From Puccinellia tenuiflora (lineage: Eukaryota; Streptophyta; Magnoliopsida; Poales; Poaceae): a stretch of DNA of 64,000 nucleotides. The position numbers and the translations under genes are program-made. The stretch spans positions 989,290 to 1,053,289 of the forward strand of contig QRDG01001991.1 of the NCBI GenBank assembly GCA_012064385.1, in the 5' to 3' direction. Position 1 is the first letter of the stretch, and the number at the start of each line of letters is the position of its first letter. Positions 23,678-32,353 of the stretch are shown piece by piece. The notes beneath the pieces were generated by a model. The model saw nothing but the letters and a program-made list of their open reading frames with translations. It was not told where the DNA came from and ran no database searches.

Positions 23678-23770
23678 CTCCCTCCGATCCATAAAAAGTA
23701 TCGACCATTTAGTATAAAGTTGTACTAACTTAGTACAAAATGAGCGACACTTTTTATGGATCGGAGGGAG
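23678..23770. mobile_element. Stowaway MITE (Tc1/Mariner-type)
   Basis: 93 bp with terminal inverted repeats CTCCCTCCGATCCATAAAAA / TTTTTATGGATCGGAGGGAG, flanked by the dinucleotide duplication TA (23676-23677, 23771-23772). This is the classic Stowaway end sequence of grasses, usually found near genes. Confidence 0.95.
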
Positions 23771-23772
23771 TA

Positions 23773-24777
23773 CTAAAATTAGCAATAAGAATATAATTGC
23801 AAGGTTGAAATTTATACTTTTCATGAATTTAAAGGAATTGTCTTCTGCAAAATGATGAATTGAATATTGAAGACCATGGACCCCTATTCAGAAAGGAGCA
23901 GAGAGCTAGTAAAATAACAAAAATAATAATTATAGAAAAGGTTAAACTGTGTACATTTCTTAAATAATACCACACTTCTTCCAGACCTTGGAAAGTATAT
24001 ACCATCCGTCCCACCTGCAGAATATATCCTCATCGGTGACCATGATCAACCAAGGATATGGCTACTTCACTTAAATGCAAAATATAGGATAAGAGCGCCC
24101 ACGAAAAATTGAATTAAAATAGTGAGAGAGGGAGTTCTCTAATGGAACAATTAAACTGCTACTACCAGGGGAACATAGTAATCACTAAGCTGCTTCCAAA
24201 CTAAATCTGGCAGTGGCATTTAGGTGATGAAGTTTAACTTTCAGAAGAAAATGATGTTTATTTACCTTTGAAATTAATTCATTGCTACTGCACATAGCTG
24301 AATTTAAACATAACTTAAAGAATGCGGGCCTTTGTTTCTAAATGATTTGGTGCCAGTCCGGAAAGGACTAAGCCAAACATTATATGTAGTGAATCAACAA
24401 CAGACTTGCAAGTCTTTTAGGACCATTTAGTATCTAAAAAAAAAAGCTGAACTTGTTGGTCATGTAGAATCCGGCGTGGCTACAACCAATGATGTAGGTT
24501 TAGAGCAGCTTAAGCGCCCATGTTAGAGGTCTTCTCTCCACCCTCTCACACTCCCAAACCTAGCCCGCGTTGCAACCCGAAACCACTGTCTCTGTCATTT
24601 GCAATACCAACAGACAGCAGGACTGGCATGCTCTCTCTATGATCTCATCTTTTAAACTTCCGACCACTATATGTGAAGATAAATCATAAAAGGGGTGATA
24701 CGATTATGGTTCAATTTGGTGGACTGTCCATGAAATGTGGCTGTCATCAATCGACTGACTCACAGGGCACACATGTA
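23773..24777. other. intergenic, no gene found
   Basis: About 1 kb of AT-rich sequence with only short open frames on both strands, an A-run near 24436-24446 and no recognisable element ends. Confidence 0.5.
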
Positions 24778-24787
24778 CTGGGATTGG

Positions 24788-24929
24788 AGGCTTGCTTCAG
24801 TGGCCTCCCCCTGCAAGAAAACTGAGGAGGTAAATTTTCCTTAAAACCGTCCGATCAAAAGTTATGGGCAAATCACCGACCGTCCGTAAGCCAAACTTTT
24901 GCCCGGGGGAGGCCACCGAAAAAAAAGTG
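24788..24929. mobile_element. small MITE with a 10-bp target duplication
   Basis: 142 bp between exact copies of CTGGGATTGG (24778-24787 and 24930-24939). Near the ends lie inverted GTGGCCTCCCCC (left) and GGGGGAGGCCAC (right); the outermost 10 bp of the arms match more loosely. Inside, CCGTCCGATCAAAAGTT faces a degenerate reverse complement. A 10-bp duplication fits a Mutator-type origin. No coding capacity. Confidence 0.6.
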
Positions 24930-25065
24930 CTGGGATTGGGGAAGATTACCTATGAAAGAAGGGAGACGTCTGAGGGCTGGAAGCAGGTCTTGGGACGCGG
25001 CGGCCGGCGAGGAGCCGCCCATCAGTACCGGCCTCTTTGATTCCTAAGACGCGGCCTGGTGCGCC

Positions 25066-25455
25066 ATGGAGTACTACGAATATGCCAGCTCCATACTCCT
25101 ACCGAACATATACACGTTGAGCGTCATGCTCCTTGGCCTGACACTGCTCCACCATGCCATCCTCTACGGGAACGTCAGCGCCGTCGACCTGTTTGTGCAG
25201 GGGTGGCAGGGTAGATCTCGGACGGTCAGAGTCGGCCTTGTCCAGATCGGAGGCTCGCCTACGCGAGGCGACGGACCTCCAGCGCGGCTTCACGGAGGGC
25301 ACGGGGGATTTGGGCTGTCGTACGCGTACCGGTTAGCGTTCCGCCGGCCGCACTTTTTTTCCGATCGATGGTCGCATTGGAATTTATCGCGTGACGTACC
25401 ACGCCCGTACGACGTACCACGTCCGTATCAAACCTGTTTCAATTTAATAGTTTAG
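25066..25455 (+). CDS. hypothetical ORF, 129 residues, uncertain
   Basis: The ATG lies in a GCGCCATGG context favourable for plant initiation. The N-terminal third (MEYYEYASSILLPNIYTL and the following VMLLGLTLLHHAIL) contains one hydrophobic, possibly membrane-spanning segment; the rest is Gly/Arg-rich and looks like random GC-rich translation. The local GC content is higher than its surroundings (24970-25400). I do not recognise it. It could be the first exon or a fragment of a gene, or chance. Confidence 0.25.
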   Translation: MEYYEYASSILLPNIYTLSVMLLGLTLLHHAILYGNVSAVDLFVQGWQGRSRTVRVGLVQIGGSPTRGDGPPARLHGGHGGFGLSYAYRLAFRRPHFFSDRWSHWNLSRDVPRPYDVPRPYQTCFNLIV

Positions 25456-25581
25456 ATAACCTCTTAGCAGAAATTAAGACTACACACAATCATAAATATA
25501 TCACATATGTTCGCAATTTATTGTTAATTAACTATTTAATCCCAAGATGATATGTATGAACCTATAGCTTAAAAAGGATCA

Positions 25582-26034
25582 GAAAGTGGTTTTTGCTCTC
25601 GAGCTCCAGTGATCCCTACATTTTGTAAAATTCACAAAATATATCTAATTTTTTTCAAAAAAATCTGAAAAAAGCATGCATGTTCTCAATGATGAATACT
25701 ACAAGCATGCAAAAATCTCAATGTAAAAATATTTATATTATAGTCTACACAAAAATAATAAAATTTGGAGATTTAAAAATATGCAGTTTTAACTATAGTA
25801 TAAAATCTGTAAATTTGTTATTTTTGTGTAGGTCGGAACATAAAGTATTTCACATTGTGATTTTGCATGTCGATAGATATATCATCGAGAATAACATGTA
25901 TGGTTTGTTTTAGATTTTTTTTAAAACTTTAAAATATATGTTTTGTTTTTTTCAGATTTTTTTTTTAACTTTAAAATATATGTTTTCTTTAAGTAGCGGG
26001 AGCACTGGAGCTCGTCTGCAAGAAATCTCTACTC
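25582..26034. mobile_element. foldback MITE, Mutator-like, copy 2
   Basis: 453 bp flanked by the exact 11-bp duplication AAAAAGGATCA (25571-25581 and 26035-26045). The inner ends CGAGCTCCAGTGATCCC and GGGAGCACTGGAGCTCG are the same inverted repeat as copy 1 (21102-21525), and the internal TTTTTGTGTAG / CTACACAAAAA pair is shared too. The arms are more eroded than in copy 1. No coding capacity. Confidence 0.82.
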
Positions 26035-26045
26035 AAAAAGGATCA

Positions 26046-26427
26046 ACTACTTGGATAATTACATCAATGCAAATGCGACTTGCGGGCATTGGTTATCCTG
26101 ATTTTGTGGTCCGACAAAGATGAACTGGTGTTGAACACCTCGCGGTGTGTCGGTGAAGGAGGAGGGACAAACTAGTGTTTGGCCTTGCGGCGTGCCCGCG
26201 TCCAGGAAACCTTGCAGCGTGTCGACGTCCATGTTCGCAGACCGCATTTCTGATCAGGTGCTTGGGGCTCCTCCCTGCTAGGTGAGACACGGTGGTGGGG
26301 TGTAGTCGCGGCTCGCGCAGCGCCGTTTTGGGATCGCATAGAATAGGGTGTATGAGATAAGCTGCGGCAGGTTTTATTTTTTTCTCTACTAGGCCACACG
26401 CACGGCGGCACGAAACTCTAAGCTAAG
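26046..26427. other. short spacer, no gene supported
   Basis: Overlapping open frames on the minus strand (up to 79 codons) have no protein signature and conflict with one another. Nothing else is seen. Confidence 0.4.
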
Positions 26428-26444
26428 CAGTTTTGCATGCAATC

Positions 26445-26744
26445 TTTTTTTTTTTGCGAAACACAGTATACAACATAGGCTCACATACACGCGCATACAC
26501 TCATCCCTATGAACGCCCGCACGCACACCATACTCCTATGAGCACCTCCGAGATACTGAGCCGGCGGGCCAGGTCTTGAGATTGACGAAGTCATCACAGG
26601 CGCCTCGTTGTCGACGGGAACGTCGCCTCCCACTGAAGAATATTCCGCTTATAATAAGAAACACCAGTGTCAAACCTGAAGTTTAAACTCTGGTGAGCTG
26701 AGAGTACAACCACCCTCCTAACCATCCTACCACAGGTAGGTTCT
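26445..26744 (-). mobile_element. SINE-like retroposon with a poly(A) tail
   Basis: 300 bp flanked by an exact 17-bp duplication, CAGTTTTGCATGCAATC (26428-26444 and 26745-26761). Read on the minus strand it begins with a GGATGGTTAGGAGGGTGG stretch resembling a degenerate tRNA A box, has a later GGTTTGACACTG stretch resembling a B box, and ends in GCGAAACACAG's complement followed by an A-run of 12. A long TSD plus a 3' A-tail is the signature of LINE-driven target-primed retroposition. The tRNA origin is inferred. Confidence 0.78.
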
Positions 26745-27032
26745 CAGTTTTGCATGCAATCGATTAGTTCTTTTTTCCCTACTACTAGTCCACGGAGGAA
26801 AGGCCGGGCTACAGGGTATACCGCGGCATACTCCCCATAACCTATAGGTCCGCCACTGTACTTGGGTTGATGTAGCCCAACCCAACGACAACACCATGTC
26901 AAGCACTCCAACGTACGACAAGACACCAAGGACTTCAAAGGGTGGCAAGAAACTCCATGGACTCCAATCAACTAAGGGATATGCGTGGATGAGGAGTAGG
27001 AAGCGTCAAGGCAAAAGCTCAAGGCGGAGCCA

Positions 27033-27283
27033 GCCGACCTCCAGGCCGGCCTGGGCCGGCCCCGAGGCCGGACCCCCCTCCAGACGCAGCTGGCCTCCAG
27101 GCCGGTCCCCCTCCAGACGCCGCCGGCCTCCAGGCCGGTCTCCCTCCAGACGCCGCCAGCCTCCAGGCCGGCCTAGGCCGGCCCCCAGGCCGGTCCCCCA
27201 CCAGACGACGCCGGCCTCCAGGCCGGCCTAGGCCGACCCCCAGGCCGGATCCCCACCAGCGCAAGCTGGCCTCCAGGCCGAGC
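27033..27283 (+). repeat. GGCCGG palindrome array in the U3 of the host LTR
   Basis: Tandem units of about 33 bp built on CCGGCCTCCAGGCCGG followed by CCCTCCAGACGC, plus shorter CCTAGGCCGG units. Each core is a palindrome or near-palindrome, extremely rich in CCGG and CpG. The array ends about 20 bp before the TATA box. Related arrays are at 28031-28116 (leader) and 59810-60096 (3' LTR). Confidence 0.9.
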
Positions 27284-27302
27284 CCCCTCGTTTTGTACTA
27301 AA

Positions 27303-27312
27303 CTATAAATAG
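27303..27312 (+). promoter_or_regulatory. TATA box of the host 5' LTR
   Basis: CTATAAATAG just downstream of the GC-rich array and upstream of pyrimidine-rich CCCCCCTTCC. The equivalent in the 3' LTR is at 60114-60123. This is the normal position for the pol II promoter between U3 and R. Confidence 0.75.
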
Positions 27313-27726
27313 TGTTCCCCCCTTCCATTCTAGACCAGAGAAGAATGAACTAGAGTTGAGCGTTGCTCCTTCCCATGATGGGTTCCTCCGAGGAGGATGA
27401 TAAATCTCTTGTTGTTGCTACTCTTTTCACTGAGGTGTCTCTAGTAGTGCAAACCAATCTTTCCCTTGTGGATTCTATTGGATCGGTGGACCGGCCGGTA
27501 AGAGAAATCGGTTTCATTAAGCGTGTTTTTGACTTGGGTTTTGGGATCCGGAGGCTGCTCCGTTGGGGGTTTGTTGCCGGGTGATTCTCCCTCGTAGGCT
27601 TCGCGAGTTATCCCCCACGAATTTGCCCTTTCCCCCTCGTGTTCTTCGTTTCCACCTCCGTGTTCTTCGTGTTCATCCTCTTTTCCCCTCAAATCCGTGA
27701 AGATCGGGCCAACCCCCTACATCATA

Positions 27727-27738
27727 TGGTATCAGAGC
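27727..27738 (+). promoter_or_regulatory. primer-binding site of the host element
   Basis: TGGTATCAGAGC starts 2 bp after the LTR end (CTACATCA, then TA). It is complementary to initiator tRNA-Met. Confidence 0.9.
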
Positions 27739-29040
27739 AAGGGTTGCCACGGATTTGCCTTTGTTTCCACCCCCAAATCCACAAAAAATTTTCTTTGATT
27801 TTGCTAATTTCGAAATTTTCTACCAAAAATAGCCCCAAATTGCTTTTGGATCGATCTGAGATTCTTGTGAGTTTTGGTAGGTTTTGATCCGTGAATCCAT
27901 TGCTATACTTGTTGATCTACCTCCCTTTGCATTCCCATGGCCAAATTCCTTTGATTTCCCCTCCGATTTGGTGTTTTTCGGGCCGTTTTTCCTCCCAAAT
28001 CGCGCATTTTCGCGTCACAGCAAAGTAGTGCCAGCCGGCCTCCAGGCCGGCCTAGGCCGGCTCCCAGGCCGCCCCCCTAGCTGAGGCAGCCGGCCTAGGC
28101 CGGCCCCCAGGCCGACCTCTCTGCAAAATTTTGTTTTGGCCATAACTTTTCACTCCGGACTCCGTTTTTGGTGATCTTCGTCTCTAATCGAAGCTACCGA
28201 CAAGCTCTACATCGCCATAGCAGTTGATCCATCATCTATTGCCACCACATTTCGTGATCAAGGAAGAGGCATTCCACTCCACGGGTGAAGATCGTCGACA
28301 AAAGGTATAACATCCTCATTTCTTCTCCCACCTTGCATCACTTGTTAGCCAAGCCTTTTGTGCCTATCTTACCTATTGAGACTAACTCATCTATGATTGG
28401 TTGGGCTTTGCATACTTGATACCTCGTAGTGTTCCGAGCAAACTTGTATGCGCTAGTTGATATAGTTGTTGTTGGCAAGCAAAGTGAGAGGCAAAAGAGA
28501 AAAGAGAATAAGAGGCCAAAATAGAAATAGAAAAGAATCAAAAAGAGAAAAGAAAAGAAAGAGCCTCAATGTCATATCTCTTGTAGGTCGCGCAAGCTCG
28601 ATGAAAAATTCATAGGTGTGGTATCTTTGTGCAAATCTTTTAGCCCACCAATAAATTGCAATCGAGTTGGTTTCCCTTGTACTTGTGCGACTTGAGCTTT
28701 AGTCTTCGCTAGGTCCATCACTAGCTCATTTTTGGTTGCACAAGTCCCACTCTTCAAAGCGTGTGTTTCTATGAGCTTCACTCATATGCTTTGAGATCGA
28801 CTTGTATTTGCTTTGTGCTCATCGTGGTTCTCTACTTGCCTTTACAATATCTTGGTTTCCGGTGGTTCCATTTGCTTTCCACGATTCATACCTATCCACT
28901 CATAAGCTGTGTGTGTTTTGGAGTTGCGTTTGGATCTTTGAAATTCAAGTCACCCGCATTCTTGTGTATCGGTTTCTCTTGGCATGGTCCACTAGTTCCT
29001 TTCACCTCCACATATATATACACTTGTCTTGTGATTGACC
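27739..29040 (+). other. long leader of the host element
   Basis: 1.3 kb between the primer-binding site and the first ATG of the element frame. It includes another copy of the GGCCGG palindrome array (28031-28116). No gene is recognised. Confidence 0.6.
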
Positions 29041-29871
29041 ATGTCTAGTGAGAGCGGAGCATCCTATGGAGGCCATGATGATGAGAACATAATGAGCGAC
29101 AACGACTACGGCGTGCCAAGCATGGATGACATCATGAGCGACAACGACTACGGTGCCCCAAGCATGGATGACATGGTGGACCACGACATCGACGACACCT
29201 CCACAAGCATGGATCTCATGGTGGAGCACCACCACTACTAAGACTATGACGCCGCAACCGTCCACGACATGGAGAGCTACACCGACTTCGAGCCCTCAAG
29301 CATCAACACCATGGTGGACCTCTACAACGACTACAACTCCAATGATGTGGTGGAACCCTACATCGACTACGACTCCTCAAGGCACGTCAAGGATATCCAA
29401 CGAGGCGCTACACATCATGTGGATGACGACACCGACGATGAGTCCCCACCAAGACGATCCTCAAGGCCACGAACTCAAGAGCGCCACCGCCGTCAAGCAC
29501 CTACTTCAAGCTCAAGGAGACGGAGCACAAGGCATCTTCGCCTAGAGGACAAGGAGACACGCCCTCCTCCTTGACGTCAAGTTACCTCACCCTTGAGATG
29601 GCGGCTAACGCAAAGTGCCTATGCACACGAGTCTTCGTCAAGGATCACCAAGGATCTTCATCGGCGTGCATCTACTCATGATCATCATCGACGTCACTAT
29701 GAGGACTCAAACCACTCTAGGCCACGCCATCACGAGTCTACATCAACATACAAGATGGTGGCAAGTACACATCATATGGAGTCTCCTCCGCGCGCCACAA
29801 CCAAAAGAGCGTCCAAGCATAGATCAAGCTACACGAAGGAATTAGAAAAACACAAGGCCATCCTCGACGAG
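29041..29871 (+). pseudogene. host-element reading frame, 5' part (acidic/histidine-rich protein of unknown function)
   Basis: The ATG at 29041 opens a frame that stays in phase to 29871 apart from in-frame stops at 29239-29241, 29572-29574 and one between 29574 and 29593. The product is very Asp/Met/Ser-rich at the start, with the repeat SMDDIMSDNDYG / SMDDMVDHDI, then Arg/Ser-rich, then a helical stretch ELEKHKAILDE. It is cut by the 29872 insertion and continues at 52286. No Gag, zinc-knuckle or enzyme motif is visible. It is probably the element's private Gag-like or accessory protein, by position only. Confidence 0.55.
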
Positions 29872-30861
29872 TGAAAGTGCATGGTTGCCCCCATGCATGG
29901 TTTTGTTAATTAATGACAATCTCTATGGACTAATATTTGCATTGAGCTATATTTGTAGGTGTCCATTAGCTTGCTTGTCTCCATTTGTTGGAGTCAAGAT
30001 TGGAGTCAAGGTTTAGGGAAGAAGATCATTTGTTGATCAAGGCCAAGGTGTTCATCATCAATACAAAGGCCAAGTGAAGATATGCCGAAGAGGTGCTTCT
30101 CCCATCTTGGTGTATGGGGGAGCCACGTGTGAATCTTCACCAAGCAAAGCGCAATCAAGAAGATGGTTCGTCTTGAGGAGATGAAGATCGTCTCCATCGA
30201 CCTCAAGTGGATTAATGCGCAAGGCAAAGGTATGATCTTGATAGGGTTTATATTTTACCGGTCTCATGATGTTAGTTGAGAGACCGGGTTATAAGATAGA
30301 TAGCCGTACTATCAAGAGGGGCTCTCGACCGAATATCGTGATCGTATCATCGTAGAGAGCACAAACCTTTGCCTCCATGCAATCATATCTATTGGTTCTT
30401 ATTTGCGTCTTATCGTGGTGTGATCTTGGTGCTTGTCGTGCTCGTCATGACAAAGCTAAGTTCACCGAAAACGGTTTGCTTATGCGCCTTCTTTTTGCGG
30501 TTTCGGTATTGGAGATTTTGCCGGCTCATCCATGCGGAAGATTTATCTCTTCCATTTCTTTGCAAAATCTCCATTGCTTGTTTTCCATCTCCAAGGGTAG
30601 CTTTTGTCGTCCTCTTTCCAAAAAAATAGGTTTCACTTCTTTCGAACGTCAATTGCAAAAGATACGGCTTTTTCGGTTTGCGAAAAGGAACTTTTACCTT
30701 TCCCCATTTGATTTTATAATATCATGATGGACAATGATGTTTCTCTGCATGATCTTGTAGATTTTTTCGTTGCGAGTCTAACGAGCCCAAGATCATCGAA
30801 AACGGAGTCCGGATATAAAAGATATGCCCGTTTTCATATTGCAATTTTTGTTGTTTTCTGT

Positions 30862-31240
30862 GGGGCGGAAATTCCGGCCCTGAGGCCGGAAATTCCGGCC
30901 CCCAGAAGTTCTGGCCGTTGCACCGGAATATCTGGCCCATATTTTCATCTGAGCTTTTTTGGATAAATCTTTTTGGCTTTTCTCTCTGGAGGGGGACCGG
31001 AATTTTACCTCGGAAATTTCCAAGGGTCCGGAATTTCCGGTCTTTGTTCCGAAATATCCGGCCCAAGGAAAATTTGGCTAAGTCTTTTTCGCATTTTCTC
31101 TCGGGTGGGGGTCCGGAACTTTGCACCAGAGGTTTGCTCCGGAAATTTCCGAGGCACCGGAAATTCCGGTGTAAGCGCCGGAATATCCGGCCCCCGGCCG
31201 GAAGTTCCGGCCCCTTTAACCCGGAATTTCCGGCCCCTCG
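30862..31240 (+). repeat. GGAATTTCCGG palindrome array upstream of the TATA box
   Basis: About a dozen copies of a 12-14 bp palindromic core (CCGGAAATTCCGG, CCGGAATATCCGG, CCGGAAGTTCCGG) scattered over 380 bp, each followed by GCCC. The same array is at 49768-50150 and 56994-57365. The older solo LTR at the matching place (54905-55300) carries a different core. Confidence 0.9.
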
Positions 31241-31268
31241 TTTTCCAACGGCTAGTTTTTGGGGGAGG

Positions 31269-31278
31269 CTATAAATAG
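31269..31278 (+). promoter_or_regulatory. TATA box of the gag-only element 5' LTR
   Basis: CTATAAATAG within GGGGGAGG...CCCCC, so GGCTAT and ATAGCC form a short inverted repeat around the TATA core. Equivalents lie at 50181-50190 and 57400-57409; the older solo LTR has only CTATTTAAG (55339-55347). Confidence 0.8.
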
Positions 31279-32301
31279 CCCCCTTCTTCCCCAAAGTTCT
31301 GGTTGCTTACTTTACTCAGCTCACTCACTCTCTCTCCTCCATTGTTGCAAACTTGTGAGCTTGATTTCTCTCAATCCCTCCGATGATTCTTGCCCAAATT
31401 TAGGGATTCAAGAGAGGAGATCTAGATCTACCATTCTAGCAATCAAAATCTCTCTAAGTGAGGGGAACCTAGTGGATCTAGATTTGGGGTTGCTTTGTGT
31501 TCATCCCCTTTATTCTTCCTCTCTTATTCCCTCCATAGCATTAGTTGCTTTGGTTGGAATTTGGGAGTGAAGAATTTGACCACTTCGTGTGCTCTTGCCT
31601 TTTGCATTAGTTGCATCGGGTTGCTCTCTCCACGGCGATACGTGAAGTTGAAGGTTGAGAAGCTTGTTACTCTTGGGTGCATTGTGTTCCCAAGAGCTTG
31701 TTGCCTCTTGGGTGCATTGTGTACCCTAGACGGTTTGGAGGTGCCGCGAAGACTTCGGTTGTGAAGCTTCGGCACGAATTTGGGAGCCCCCAATTGAGTT
31801 GTGGGTGTGTGCCCCAAGAGAAGTTGTAAAGGGGCTCCGGAATCCGCCTCGAAGGATTCCGATAGTGGAAGGTGAACCAATCCCTTGGGTGAGGTTCATC
31901 GGAGAATAGGGTGAGGCCTTTGTGGCATCTTGAGTATGCCTCTTGTGGCGAGCTTACACCCCTCCAACGAGACGTACTCCCTTAACAAGGAGGAACTCGG
32001 GAATACATCCTCGTCTCCGCGTGCCTCGGTTATCTCTTTACCCGAGCTTTTACTTATGCAATTTACATTGTGATAGCCATCGTGCTTGAAGTTCTTATCT
32101 AGCTATCACCTTGTCGCTTAAATTGCTTAGCATAAGTTGTTGGTGCACATAGGTGAGCCTAGTAATTAGGTTGTTGGCTTGTTAATTTAAACACATAGTT
32201 TTATTCCGCAATTATCAAGCCCCTAATTAGAAAAAGTTTTAATCGCCTATTCACCCCCCCCCCCTCTAGGCGACATCCGGGACATCGTTTGTTCTTTCAA
32301 T

Positions 32302-32313
32302 TGGTATCAGAGC
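32302..32313 (+). promoter_or_regulatory. primer-binding site of the gag-only element
   Basis: TGGTATCAGAGC, 2 bp after the LTR end; complementary to initiator tRNA-Met. Confidence 0.9.
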
Positions 32314-32353
32314 CTCGTCTCTCTTGTTTGACTTTACCGCCTAGAGAGTAAAG

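Larger units (their letters stand above)
26868..27724 (+). repeat. 5' LTR of the host element
   Basis: 857 bp. It contains a GC-rich array (27033-27283), a TATA box (27303-27312) and transcribed pyrimidine-rich sequence. The 3' LTR (59640-60532) is 893 bp, mainly because the array has a different number and order of units. Confidence 0.9.
29872..32299 (+). repeat. 5' LTR of the gag-only element
   Basis: 2,428 bp. It has an array of CCGGAAATTCCGG-like palindromes (30862-31240), a TATA box 29 bp later and a C-run near the 3' end (32258-32270). Three related copies in the window (3' LTR and two solo LTRs) confirm its ends. Confidence 0.92.

Noticed and set aside
26896..27231. Arg/Pro-rich 111-codon frame (and 59392-59958)
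   Set aside because: It is a translation of the GGCCGG tandem array and crosses from internal sequence into the LTR in the second case.
29041..29241. A stand-alone small acidic protein gene
   Set aside because: The frame continues in phase past its stop and across the nested element; it belongs to the degraded host-element frame.
30863..31240. CRISPR-like array of short repeats
   Set aside because: Plant nuclear DNA; repeats are irregularly spaced palindromes in an LTR promoter, without uniform spacers or cas genes.
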